DNA of 64,000 bases from NCBI GenBank assembly GCA_022836615.1, contig MU405236.1:1-64000 (forward strand), in the 5' to 3' direction. The stretch is from Annulohypoxylon bovei var. microspora. Its lineage: Eukaryota; Ascomycota; Sordariomycetes; Xylariales; Hypoxylaceae. Under the pieces are notes generated by a model. The model had not been told where the DNA came from. It saw only the letters and a program-made list of their open reading frames with translations, and searched no databases. This document shows positions 26,852 to 39,257 of this stretch, in pieces. The stretch's first letter is position 1; every line of letters begins with the position of its first letter. The position numbers and the translations under genes are program-made.

Positions 26852-28069
26852 ATGGCGACTAAGGTGGGAGGAAAAGACGGCAAGGCGCCGCCGACGGCAG
26901 CCACGAACTTGATCGGTGAGCTTCACGACACACCTACCCTTCGCGTTCCGCCTTGAAGGCCAATTCAACTGACACAGATGCAACGTAGCTGGTGGAGGTG
27001 CAGGCATGATGGAGGCCCTCGCATGCCATCCTCTCGGTTCGTCCTCTCCCCTCCCTACTCCCTACTCCCTACTTCCCTCCTCCTCGCTACAGCCTCTAAC
27101 AACCGCCCCCCACAGACACCATAAAAGTACGCATGCAGCTCTCGCGCCGCGCGCGCCAGCCCGGCGCCCCGAAGCGCGGGTTCGTGCGGACGGGCACGGA
27201 GATCGTGAAGCGGGAGACGCCGCTGGGGCTGTACAAGGGGCTGGGGGCGGTGCTCACGGGGATCGTGCCGAAGATGGCGATCCGGTTCACGTCGTTCGAG
27301 GCGTACAAGCAGATGCTGGCGGACGCGGAGACGCAGACGGTGTCGGGGCGCGGCACGTTCCTGGCGGGCCTGGCCGCCGGCGTCACCGAGGCCGTCGCCG
27401 TCGTCACCCCCATGGAGGTCGTCAAGATCCGCCTCCAGGCCCAGCACCACAGCATGGCCGACCCCCTCGACATCCCCAAGTACCGCAACGCGGCCCACGC
27501 CTTGTATACGGTTGTTAAGGAGGAGGGCTTCGGCGCGCTGTACCGCGGCGTTAGTCTCACGGCGCTGAGGCAGGGGAGCAATCAGGCGGTTAATTTTACC
27601 GCGTACACGTACTTCAAGGAGGCCCTGCTGCGCTGGCATGATAAGGAGGGCACGGGGTTGGGGACCGGCGCCTTGCCGAGCTGGCAGACTACGATTATTG
27701 GCCTGGTGAGCGGCGCGATGGGCCCGCTGAGCAATGCGCCGATCGATACTATTAAAACGCGCCTGCAGAAGACGCCGGCTGAGGAGGGGGTTTCGGCGTT
27801 TAAGAGGATTAGCGTTATTGCGGGGGAGATGTTTAAGTGAGTTCGATTGATTATCTTGCTTCTGATGGCGTTGTTTGTGATGGGCGGATACTAATGTGGG
27901 TGTGTGTCGCAGACAAGAAGGCGTGCATGCGTTCTACAAGGGCATCACGCCGAGGATCATGCGCGTTGCGCCGGGTCAGGCCGTCACGTTCACGGTGTAC
28001 GAGTATCTGAAGGATAAGCTGGAGAAGAGTGGCCCGAGTGTGATATCGGGAAGCAGGTACGAGGAGTAG
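26852..28069 (+). CDS. acuL: Mitochondrial succinate-fumarate carrier (Sfc1/AcuL type)
   Basis: Inner-membrane antiporter that brings cytosolic succinate from the glyoxylate cycle into mitochondria in exchange for fumarate; needed for growth on acetate or ethanol in Aspergillus and yeast. Exons are 26,852-26,915, 26,989-27,036, 27,116-27,836 and 27,913-28,069, giving 329 aa, normal for a mitochondrial carrier. The three carrier repeats show PLDTIKVR (about aa 36), PMEVVKIR (about 137) and PIDTIKTR (about 246). The segments KGLGAVLTGIVPKMAIRF, RGVSLTALRQGSNQAVNFT and GITPRIMRVAPGQAVTF point to Sfc1 rather than the related citrate carrier. The first part of exon 3 has extreme G/C at third positions (GCGCGCCAG..., GCCGCCGGC), dropping later in the same exon. 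The gene converges on twinfilin with about 200 bp between stop codons. Confidence 0.9.
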
Positions 28070-28272
28070 ATCCTCAAAGAGAAGTTCTTAGGGCGGTGGG
28101 GGACATGGAATTGGAGAGGTTCACGCTGGATATACCTAGGTGGCTACATGAGTTTTGTTTGCACATCGCATTGCGATATATACATAGTGGAATATAATCG
28201 TATTGATTCGTCATCTATCATCAAGTCTCGCTAAGTCTACCCTCGTTTTAACGGCGTAGTCAATCATGACGG

Positions 28273-29408
28273 TCACCTCCCGGGCCTCTTGGGTCTTCTG
28301 AAACCCGTCTTGGTCTCGGTCTCGGGGAACAGCTCCGACGTCACGGTCTCCTCGGTGATCTCGCCCGGCTCCTCGACCTCGAACTTCTTCTCGATCTGCA
28401 GCCCCGCCTCGCTGGTGGCCACCTCGAGCACGGCGCGCTTCATCAGAGGGTAGATCATGCGGAACTTGATGGCCTTGGTGCCCGGCGTGGCCGGGCACGT
28501 GTAGAAGAACAGCACCACGTTCTTCTCCTCTCCCCCGCGCGGCGGGCTGGCCTTGTACCGGAAGAAGGTAAACCGCGGCTCGGTTGCCGAGATCACTTTT
28601 ACGAGCTCGGGGATCGTTTTCGGTGTTGAGGAGTCTGGGAATAGCTCGACGACTTCGGTTTCGGGGTTGATTTTCTGTTGGTTTCTGTTAATACCCATAT
28701 AGAATCATGACCACGTGATATTATATGTTGCCATAAAACTTACCAGCATCACTAAACCGCTGCCTTCCTCACGGCCTAGTGCGCTTAAGGCGACTAGGGC
28801 ATCGGTAGCAACAGGCATTTTCATGTGACTGCTAAGGTGGATCTCACGAATGCCGGTGCCGGCGCCAGCCTCGGCCTCTGCCCTCTTGACCTCGCCAAGC
28901 GTCCTCTCCTCTTCCGTCAGGGGTGCCTCGAGAGAAGAGTGGCGGTCATGTTTATCGAAGCCGGCGGCGCTCAGCTCTTCGGCGGTGGTCGCGAATATGG
29001 TCTCGCGGAAGTGCTCGGTGCCGAGCTCGCGCATGAGGGTCAACCTCGTCGACGCGAACAGCATCTTCTGCCGGACCTTGGCCGAGTCGGGCACGTACGT
29101 CACGGCGATCAGGTACGGGGCGGTGTCATATCGCCGCAGCAGGATGTAGAGCGCCTCGTCGGGCTTTAGGTGGGGGGCTAGCTTGGTGAGGTTGGAGGCG
29201 AAGTCGCTCGAGGCGCCGCTGAGGGTTTCTTTGGGTGTAAGGGATTCCCCGGTGATGGTCACGAGTAGTCCGAAGAGGGAGGTGTCGGAGAGAAGGGTGT
29301 TGAATTTGGAGATGAGCTCCTGGGATGCTGTTGTACGATTGTAAGCTTGCTATACCCCTTAAGTTGCGAATAGGGGGAGGATGTAATACTGGAAATTCCC
29401 GACTGCAT
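28273..29408 (-). CDS. twf1: Twinfilin, actin-binding protein
   Basis: Actin monomer-binding and barbed-end regulatory protein with two ADF/cofilin-homology domains. Exons on the minus strand are 29,408-29,390 (19 bases), 29,327-28,744 and 28,674-28,273, giving 334 aa, the usual family length. The short first exon encodes MQSGIS, matching the conserved fungal twinfilin start MQSGISASQEL; intron 1 is 62 bases. ADF-H 1 spans about aa 5-140 (LLRRYD and YVPDSAKVRQKMLFASTR). A linker contains the conserved EEERTLGEVKRAEAE. ADF-H 2 covers about aa 180-310 (RFTFFRYK, FFYTCPATPGTKAIKFRMIY). The tail ends in basic RRPKRPGR. It is transcribed towards the carrier gene. No damage seen. Confidence 0.9.
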
Positions 29409-29805
29409 CTTGCTCCAGATGTAAAACCTCGACCGTTACGGCTATCTGGGTAATCGGCTAGGAGAAGTCTTCTAGAGACATAAACTTGTAGCGATTTGTA
29501 GGTTTATATCTAGGACTTCGGTGTTGATGTTGGCCCGCGTCCAGCTTCCAGGCTCCAGGAAACAAGGAGAGGATGTGGACAGGGATGCCCCTCCATTCGT
29601 ACGATCCTAGACAAATAATAACTAAAATAACAACACATGCTGCGGGGCTTAAGTGTGTGATATACGCATAAATCTGATAGGTTAATAATATAACGACACT
29701 AATCTTATAAACATGATATATATATGTATAAGTCGGGACTCTTTGTTTATACTTTATAAATATATATTTATTTTATTTTAATAACATTTTTTAAGTTTTT
29801 TAATG
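29409..29805. other. Twinfilin upstream region, then AT transition
   Basis: The first 250 bases are ordinary intergenic DNA, presumably the twinfilin promoter. From about 29,690 the sequence becomes AT-rich before the retroelement begins at 29,806, consistent with some RIP leakage beyond the repeat. The last five bases (TAATG, 29,801-29,805) are the left copy of the element A target duplication. Confidence 0.6.
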
Positions 29806-30009
29806 TGTTATACGAAAATGAAAATAAATTATTAAATATATAATTTATAATTAATAATAAAAAAGTTAATTAATTAAATTATTATTATTATAATTAAAAA
29901 AAATAATATTTTATAATTACGTGATTATAATTAAAAATTTAATCTTTTATAAATAAATTAATTTAATAATCGTTATAATTTTTCCATTTTAATTATTTAA
30001 TATTTAATA
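29806..30009 (-). repeat. Element A LTR, left copy (3' LTR in sense)
   Basis: 204 bases, heavily RIP-mutated at its right half. For instance the right copy's CGGCCCGATGATCGCC appears here as TTAATTTAATAATCGTT-like sequence, with only C to T and G to A changes in between. The left end TGTTATACG is unmutated. Confidence 0.88.
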
Positions 30010-30793
30010 TATTTTTTTAAATGAAATTAATACGGTAAATTTAAAAATAATATTTAATATTTATAACTTTTAAATTTCGTTAATTTTTTCGTTACGATTA
30101 CGATTTTTCCGAATTTTTAATTAAATTAATATATTTATTAATTTTAATTATAATTTAAATTTATTTAACGAAATATTTATTAAAGTTTTAATAAATTTAT
30201 TTATTATTATATTTTTCGTTAATACGTATTTAATTTTAATTATATTTTTTAAAACTTTTTAATGTAATTAATGGTTATATATATTTATATAACGAAATTA
30301 AGTTATTAATTTCTTAATATTTTTATTAATTAATTTAATTATTTATTTATTATTATATTAAATATATATAATTAAATTATTAAATATTATATTTAATTTT
30401 TAAATTAATCGTAATATAAATATAAATTTTTTAATTATTTAATTTAAAGTTAATAATTTAATTTTAATTATTAACGTTATAATTGTTTTTTATTTATTAA
30501 TTTTTTAATTAATTAAACTTTTAAATAATTTCATGGCATATATTTACGAGCTTTTCCGATTAAAAATATTATTAATAAATAAAAAATCGTTAATTACGTT
30601 AAAAATATTAATTTTACCGAATTATAAAATAAGGTTTTTTATATATAAAAAATATATTAATATTCGATTAATAATTTTATAATAATTAAAATTAAAATTA
30701 TAATTAAAATAAGTTAATTAAAAATAAATAAAAGTAATATTAAATCGAATAATTATTATTATATATAAAAGTAATTTAATTTTTTATTAATAT

Positions 30794-31091
30794 TAAATTA
30801 GAACCGGGAGGTTCTTATAAAAAAAGCATTGGAAGCTCTTAAAAGGGTTTAAATATATTTCTTTTAAGTTTAAGATGTAAAAGGGATTATTAATTAAGAT
30901 AATAAATAACAAATAATCATATAAAATAAGGTTAAAAAACGATATATTAAAAGGTCGAATGAAGGTGTATTAAGTGAGTGATGGTTATATGTAATTTCAT
31001 GTATAACGGATTAGAAAGATAATTATTTAAGTGGGAGCTGACTAAGCTTAAAACTAAGAAAACGAAACCGGGACTTTTATATTTTAGTTTA
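30794..31091 (-). repeat. Element B LTR, left copy (3' LTR in sense)
   Basis: 298 bases containing AACCGGGAGGTTCTTATAAA, also present in the right copy. It differs from the right copy by scattered transitions only (for example TTTTAGTTTAA against TTTTAATTCAA). In sense a TATATTTAAA-like TATA element lies about 70 bases before the LTR end. Confidence 0.88.
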
Positions 31092-34000
31092 ATCTTCTTT
31101 AGGAATTACGTTAATTGTTTTTAATAAATAATTTTAAAATAAAAACGATAATTATAAGTATTAAATAAAAGAAAAGAAAAATAATGTGTATTTTAATTTA
31201 AACTTTTTTAATTCTTTAATCGCTATTAACGTAATGTATTTTATGTATATTACTAGGTAATTAAGTGGTTGTGGTCATTTAATATAAGGAGTTTTTTAAT
31301 ATTACTTTATTTATAACGTTTCTTTATTAAGTGTTTTCGAGTTTTAATGGGGCTTGTTTTTGTGGTTTACCGATTAATTTTTAACCGTTATACTTACGTT
31401 TCGTAATTATTTTAAGTTATTTAATTAATGAAAAAGTTTGGTTATAATTAATTATTTAATTTATCTTAATTATCTTTTATTTAAATGTAAAATGTAGTTA
31501 AGTTTTTTATTTTTAAGGCATTTTTTTTATTTTTAAGGTATGGGTTATATATTATAATTAAAAAGATTAAGTTAAGGTAATTTTTAATAACATTTTTTTT
31601 CCTTTTCTTTTTTTTTTTATTTTACTTGAGGTATTTAATTGTTTTGGTTTTTTTTTTTTTTTTTATTTTTTTAATTTTTTTAAAGGACGATTTAATTGGT
31701 TTAAAAGGTTAATTAATGTTTATTATTAATTAATTTACGTCTTTAAAAGCATTATTATTTTTAAGGTTTTATATTAATATGTTAATTAAATTAACGAAAG
31801 TTAAATAAAAAGTGGTTAAATAATTTTTAAGGAATCTTTTTTATAAGTAATTTATAAAAGTAATTAGCTTGTTAACGATTAAGTGAATTATATACGAAAC
31901 TTAATAACCGTAAGTTTATTTATTTTATTATTTAATTCTATTAAGTTAAATTATTTCGATTTCTTTTTTTAAGATTTTTTATTAAAGGTTTAAAATATTT
32001 TAAGCATGGATTATTTGGTTTTAAATATAATTTATCTTAAAATCCTAACGGTTTAATAATGAATTAATTATGTAAATGGTACCGTTATTTAAGTTTTGAA
32101 TTATTAATACCTAATGTGGTACCTTAAAGTTATCCATTTTAATATATTAATCGTTAAAAACGTTTATGTGTACTATTAAAATAATGTGGGTAATTTTAAG
32201 TTTCTTAATGTTTATAATAATGGTCGAATCGAAAGCTTTAAAAGCAGCGTTTTGTAAGGTTTAAAGGATATTTTTTTTATAAGTTAATTAATTAATATTA
32301 TTTAATGAAAATTTTTAAATAATTTTAATCCTTGGAAACGATAAGTATTAATTATTATAAAATTTATATATAATTTTAATTAATTTAAAAGTTAAGTGGG
32401 TTTCTTATCTTTTTTTTTAAATATTAAAAGGCGGTGGGATTTTAATTAATTGTTTTATTATTACTTAATTATCGAAATTTAGGTTGTTAAGTACGAGCTT
32501 TAAAGTTAACTTACGGTTCGAAGTGTTTTATTAAATATTATTATGGATATTTTTTAAGAGTTTTAATTAATTAAAGTTTAAGTTTTTACGGTTTTTTTTA
32601 AATAAAATAATTATGATGTTTATTTTTAAAGTTATATGTAAATGGCGTGTAAAGGTTAAATAATTAAAGTAATGGGTATAAATTTAATGTGATTAAAAAA
32701 AAGATAATGTAATTAAAAAAGTTTTAAAGTTATTTTAAAAAAAAAAAGGATCGCGGTTATATAATCTTTTATAAAAAAGTAATTTAATATCTTTGGAAAA
32801 TTTAAGCATATAACAAGGTTTAAGTTAAATTTAACCAATTGTATTATTATATTCTCGATTTGGTAAGCGTTTTGGTATGTGAATTTTTAATAATAATCGC
32901 CGGTATAAAGTTCATTATCCCCCTTTATTTTTTCGATGAATCTTTTTTTTCATTTTTTTTATTTTTTATCCTTCATTGTTAATTAACTTGTATAACCTTT
33001 TTAATTTGAAGCTTTTAATTAATTAAGATATTTTTATCTAAAATATGTGATTTTAATGAAAATGAAAGTAATTAATTAACTTATTTAATTAAGGTGGTTA
33101 TTATAAAGTGAATTATTTTTTCTTTTAAATCGTTTATTATGAAGCTTAGTTATGTAACGATTATTAAACTTTTTAAAAAATTTAAATTATTAATAATTAA
33201 CAATGACCAAGTTAAATAAATTCTTAAAGAAAGTGATAATTATGGTGTTAAAAAAAAAGTTAATTAATATTTTAAACAAAGGGTTAATAATTAAATTATA
33301 ATAAAAATTAATTAAAATGTTATGAAAAAAATTAATCATCGTTTTAAACGAAAAGTTATTAATAATGTTATAACGAAAGTTAATTATGGTTATTTTAAAA
33401 AAGTTAAAACTTTAATATATAACGTTGTTTTAAGGCTTTATTTTTTATTTAAGTTAATTGTGTATTTTGTAAATATCGATTTTAAGGGTATTTAAATGTT
33501 ATGAGCTAAGAATAGTGTTTTGAAAATAATGAGGTTAAAGGTTAAATATTTTGTTATAAATGTTAATTTTTTTAAATGCTTTAATTAAGTGTTTAATAAC
33601 GTTATTAAATGTTAAAATGTATGTTTTTTAATATTTTTAAAAGTGTTATTATGGGGCGTTACGTTTATTAAGAAATTTTAAAGTTATTTTTTTAAAAGCT
33701 TATTAATTTTTAATTGAATTATTATTCGTTTATTATTAAATAACGTATCTTATAAGCTTTTTCTTTATACGTTAAAATTTAATAAAGTGGTTTAATTAAA
33801 AAATATATAGTTGGTTTAATTAAAGATTACCGGCGTGTGCGAAGGTTATTAATTTAATTATATAGATATTTTAATGTGGTTTTTTATCGTTATTATAAAA
33901 AACGTTTCAAGTCGTTTAATATTAAAAAGCATGTTAAAATGTAACTTTTCTTTGGTTATTAATTAATATTAAGTAAATTTAAAAGCATATATGGCAATTA

Positions 34001-37000
34001 TTACTTTTCGATTAAAGATTTAACGTATTTTTTCCGGGACGATAAACATAATTATTTAAAGGTTAACGTTAATTAAGATTTTATTATTATTAAAAATTTT
34101 ATTAAAAATAATTCTCCGACAATGGTTGAAATAAGTGGTAAAAACTTGGTTAAATAAGTGTTAAAATTAAAAGAAACTTAAATTAAGTGTTATATGCGGT
34201 TGACGGGCTGATATAACAAGTGGTTAACAAAGGAAAAAAAAAAAAAAAATGCGTTTAAAACGAAAAAAAAAAAAAAAAAAAAAAAAAATTTATAAAAAGG
34301 ATTTAAAAATGTAATTTAAATAAAGTTAATAATTGTTTTCATTCGTTTTTTATAATGTTATCTTTAATTATAACGGGGTGTGTTTTTCTTAATTTTATTT
34401 TTATTATTATTTATAAAGTCGGTTTTTATATAATCTTTTCGTGGTTTTTCTTAATAAGTTCAAGTGGTGGGAGATTAATTAAATCGTTATTATTTTAATT
34501 AACTTTTTCATAAGGTTTTTAATTGTTTTTTAAATATTTATTTTTAAATATAAATTATTATTACAAATGGTTAAATATTTTAATTATTAAAGGTATTTTT
34601 TAAAGGATAAATCTTTAAATTTTTGCGGTTAACTTTTATGGTATATTTATTAATGATATAAGCAGCGCATTTCTTTAAGTGTAATTTTAATTAAACCTTT
34701 TCATATATTTATTTAATAATGTGTACTTTTATTGGTTTTTTTTTTATTTTAACGTTTTAAGTGATATATTTAAAAATAACGTTTAATTGATTATTATTTA
34801 AGTTATATAAACCTTGTGCGTAAACTTCTTTCTTAACGTTATAATATGTTACCCTTAATTGATTCATTTTTTATAATACGAAATAATTAAATTAATAATA
34901 TTCATTTATTAAATTTATTTAAAAGATTTTCTTATAAAATTAATATTACCTTAAAAAATATAATTAAACTTAAGAATATTTTAATTATTAAATGTATGGT
35001 TTATAATAATATAATTTAAGGTTATATAATTATTAAGCTTTTATAATATTTATTAAAAAATGGGGATTTAATAGTTATAATTAATATTAATATTTTAATA
35101 TAAATGTATTTTAAATTATTTTAACTTTATAACGTAAAGATTTATTTTAATTAAATAGTTTTTATAAGTTTAATGTTAAAGTATTCATTTTGGAAATTAT
35201 TTGAATTAAGTTTTAGGAATTATTTTTTTATTGTTAAAATATTTAAGTGGGCTTTGCAATAAAAGGCTTTTTAAAGGTAATTCTTTTAGTTAAGGTACTT
35301 CGATCAAGTTGTTTAAATCTTTTAAAAGGTGTGTATTATTTATTATTAACAAGTTTTAATTATTTATAATTAATTAATTCGATTTTTTAATTAATTTATT
35401 TATTAATTACTTTTTTAATTTTATTAAACTTGTACATTTTTAAGTCTTTTAATGAAACTTGTTTGTTATATATAATATTTTTTAAAGTGGATTTGTCGAT
35501 TTTAACGATAATTTTAAAAATATATTCTTTTAACGTTATTTAGTAGGTTTTAAATTCTTTTGCTTTTTTAATTATGGTTATAAAAGTTATAATGTAATTA
35601 ATTAACTTGTAAAAGGACTTTAAAGTATTTCTTATGGTTATTTCATTAAATCATTATATTTAAAATTTATATTATTTTAAATTATAAACTTTAAAATTAT
35701 ATAATAACGCTTTTTTAACTTCGACTTATATTATTTTTCCATTAATAACGGTTTTAACCTTTTGTTTTAAGTTATAATTAACGGTTTATTTAAGAATTTC
35801 CTTAATTATACGTTTTTTACTTATATTATATCGTTTTAATTTATTTTTAATACTTTTTATTTAATTTTATATACCGGTATCGTTAAACTTTAAGTGTGGA
35901 TAAATAATTGGATTTAAGAAGGTAAAGATATAAAGGATCGAAATAAGCTTTGGATTAAAGGTTATAATAAGTGGAATGGTTATTAAATTTTTTAAATTAA
36001 TATTTAAAAACATTTTAATCTTATTGTTTAAAAGGGGAATTAATTGGTTTTTATAAGTGTTTTCGATATATTTGTAAGTATTTTTTATAACAGTAAAGTT
36101 AATAAGTGGTGGAAGAATAAGTGTAATGGTATGTTTATCGGGGTTTTTTAGTTTAAGGTTATTTTAATCGTTTTTAAAGGTAGGTATAAATTTGTTAAGT
36201 ATTGATCGTTTTATAGGTTTAGGGGGTTATTAAAAGGTTTCAAAAATGTATTAAATTCGAGGAATATTTGTATTTTATTAAATTACAAAATCGCTGGCGA
36301 TTTTTAAGCTTTCGATACGTCTTTGTTTTCGAATAAAATTATTAATACTTTTAATAACACTTACGTTATTATTAAAAGGGTTATTAAGGCTTTGGTTAAT
36401 TAAAAGCATGTCAATTAACATATCTTTAATAATGATAACTTTAAAGGTTTTAACATTATTTAAACGTTGTTAATTAAGTTTATTAATATTAAAGGGACTT
36501 AAAATTGTGTATAATGGTTGTAATTAATTAATTTAAAGGCAAATTCTTATTTAAAATATTAGGTTGTAATGGATAAGTTAAATATGTTAAGCTTTTAAGG
36601 TTGGTTTAAATTTAAGTAATTATTGTTAATCATTTATAAAAGCTTTAATATTTCTGGAAAAAAGGGTTTAAAAAAGTATAAATATGTTATGAATTTAATT
36701 TTCGTTTTATTAATTATTATAAAATATTAAAAATTAAGTATCCTTTTTCCTTAACATATATTAATTTTCCTTAATTAAGGTTTTTCGGGCTTAAATTACT
36801 CAAATTTCAATTTAATACCGTTTTTCCTTAATTGTGAATATCATTAAAAAAGTTAAGTAACATATAAAGGTTTATGTTAATTTTTATAATAAAGAATTTT
36901 ATATTTAAGTTACGTAAGTTTTAATTTAATAAACCATTTTATTAATTAAGTTAATTAAGTTATTAAAAGTAATTTAAATAATAAAGTTAATTTAAATAAT

Positions 37001-37544
37001 TACTAATAATCGTTTAATTAAATTAATATAATGTTTAAATTTTAGCGGTTATAATGTTAACGTAAATAATGATTATTTTATGTGGTAATAAGTAATTGTT
37101 ATCGTTTATGGCTTCGGCGCTTTTTTCATGTTAATATTAAATAATGGTTTAACCATTTTGCTTTATTTATATAAATAAATAAAGTTAAGTCTTTAATTAA
37201 TTAAAGGGTTTTTTAAAAATGGTGTTTTTATTAATTAATAATTTTAAAAATTTTTAAATGTTCAAGGTTTAATAATTATGGTAACGGCTTTTTAATAAGT
37301 TTTTATTTTATAATTTTAAATTTAAATTTTACTATTTATCGTATTATCGTTTCTTTATTATTAATAAATTTAAAGTGAATATATTTTAGGAAAAAGTTAC
37401 CGATTAAGGTAAAAAATTAATTAATTTATTTTTATAAAGGTATTTTATCGGTTTTCGTAAGATTTTTAAAGTTTTTTATAATCTTTAAATTAACTTATTT
37501 TTAGGAATTCTTAGAATATTTTTTTAAACTTTTAATTTAAAGGT

Positions 37545-37574
37545 TACCGGTTCGAGTTTAACAAAGGATGTTAA
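37545..37574 (-). other. Element B primer-binding site (tRNA 3' end, RIP-altered)
   Basis: On the + strand the stretch reads like a tRNA 3' end. The T-stem is ACCGG (37,546-50) and the T-loop TTCGAGT (51-57). The other stem half is TTAAC (58-62, from CCGGC), the acceptor AAAGGAT (63-69) and the discriminator G (70), followed by TTA (71-73, from CCA). Spacing is exactly that of a tRNA, and all departures from a perfect T-stem and CCA are C to T or G to A. On the sense (minus) strand it therefore starts with TGG one base after the LTR, as a primer-binding site should. Confidence 0.7.
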
Positions 37575-37872
37575 TGAATTAAAACCGGGAGGTTCTTATA
37601 AAAGAGGCATTAAAAGCTCTTAAAAAGGTTTAAATATACTTTTTTTAAGTTTAAAATGTAAAAAGGATTATTAATTAAGATAACAAATAACAAATAATCA
37701 TATAAAACAAGGTTAGAAAATGATATATTAAAAGGTTAAATGAAAGTGTATTAAATGAATGATGGTTATGTGTAACTTTACGTATAACGGATCAAAAAGA
37801 TAATTACTTAGGTGGGAGCTGATTAAGCTTAAAATTAAGAAAACGAAACTAAGACTTTTACATTTTAATTCA
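37575..37872 (-). repeat. Element B LTR, right copy (5' LTR in sense)
   Basis: 298 bases, collinear and gap-free with the left copy; starts TGAATTAAAACCGGGAGG and ends TTCA. It is retained in a clearly less damaged state than element A's left LTR, fitting a younger insertion. Confidence 0.88.
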
Positions 37873-38059
37873 ATATTAATGAATTAATTTTTTAAAAGCC
37901 ATTTTATTAAAAAAAGTTAACTTTTTTTTAATTATTAAATTATATTTTCGTATATAAGTTTTTTTATTAATTAATTTATTAATTTTTTCGATATACGTTA
38001 TTTAATTTAATTAAATTAATTTTTTATTACGATTTTTAATAATTTCGATTTTTAAAAAC

Positions 38060-38260
38060 CATTATAAATCGTTTTTTTTATAAACTTATATTTAATTTTT
38101 AATTTTTAAATAAAATTTTTAACCGTATTTTCGTTATTTTTTTTATAAATTAATATAATATTATTAATATAAAAAAATAATAATATTTCGTTTTTTTTAA
38201 ATATATAAAACTCGTAAAGCATTAATTCGAACTTTAATTTTTTTAAAAATGTAATTAAAT
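38060..38260 (-). pseudogene. Ty1/copia reverse transcriptase remnant of element A
   Basis: Minus-strand reading gives FFYINNIILIYKKN, which matches the copia consensus FFYVDDIILIYKKE with both catalytic aspartates changed to asparagine (GAT to AAT); the YxDD box is at 38,160-38,171. In the same frame downstream, TVKNFI and a KTIYNGFLKIEI-like segment correspond to the copia D-LG-FLGIEI block. Upstream, the RLLRALYGL-like and F-KK-GV segments are recognisable with stops. It was split from the rest of element A by elements B and C. Confidence 0.8.
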
Positions 38261-38944
38261 TTCGTTATTAAAATAAAAATAATATTTAAAGCTTAAATAA
38301 AACTTATAAAAGTTTTAAAATAACTTTTAATTTATAATACTTTAAAAATATACGTATAAAAACATCGTGATTTAATTTAACGTTTATAAATGCGTTAATT
38401 ATATCGTATTAAATTAATTTAAAATTAAAGTAAACCGTTATAATTATTAAAGTCCGAAAAAACCTTTTAATTAAAATAATTATATAAATATTTTTTTTAT
38501 TTTTAAGTTTTTAATTACCACGGATTATTAATTAAGTTTTACATTTTAAATATTTATTTTATTTATTAATTTTATATTTATAAATTTATATATAATTTAA
38601 AATTTACTTGTTTTTACATTTAAAATCATTTATTAAAATCTTTTCCTAAGTATATATATTATAATAAATTTATAAATAATTAACTTTAATTTTTTTAAAT
38701 AATTTTTTTAAATAATAATTTATTAATTAATAATAATTATTAAAGGTATCCGGGAATAAGCTTTAATATATAAACTTTAATTTTTTTATTAACCGGAATA
38801 ATTAAACTTAATTAATGGTTTTTTTATTAATTCGATTTATTTTACCATTTAATTTATTAATAAAAAACGAGGTTATTTACGGCTTTTAAAGCTTCGGTAC
38901 GGGTTTATTTTTTTTTAATTTAAAATTTAAAAAATTAATTACGG

Positions 38945-39257
38945 TTATTACGGGTTAAGGACTTAGAAAGTTAATTAAAATAAAGATCAATGTAAGCTTA
39001 TATCATGGTTATAAATGTAATAGGTGTAAGTTTTTATAATGAAATTATTAATAGTTTTAAGTAAATTGTGGAAGTTATTGGAATATGTATAAAGGGGGTT
39101 TTTATGTTGATTAATTTGATTTATATTTTTAAGTATAAATATTATAACTTTAAGGATAAAGGGTTATTATTTTTCTTTTTTTTTTTTATTAATGAAAATA
39201 ACTTTATTTTTGATTTTATATAATATAAGTTTATTATTATTTATAAGAATTATTATA
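38945..39257 (+). repeat. Element C 5' LTR
   Basis: About 313 bases. It shares GTAAGCTTATATCATGGTTA and TTTTTATGTTGATTAATTT-type blocks with the 3' copy; differences are mainly transitions, in both directions between the copies. Confidence 0.88.

Larger units (their letters stand above)
30794..37872 (-). mobile_element. Element B: LTR retrotransposon nested in element A
   Basis: Direct repeats of exactly 298 bp at 30,794-31,091 and 37,575-37,872 align without gaps. Inferred ends are TGAATTAG...AGTTCA, with flanking ATAT (30,790-30,793 and 37,873-37,876) as a 4-bp target duplication; in such AT-rich DNA that duplication alone is weak. The tRNA-like primer-binding site next to the right LTR shows the sense strand is minus. 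The internal 6.5 kb has G but very little C on the + strand and no motif I could read, so copia versus gypsy is undecided. It interrupts element A and so is younger. Confidence 0.85.
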
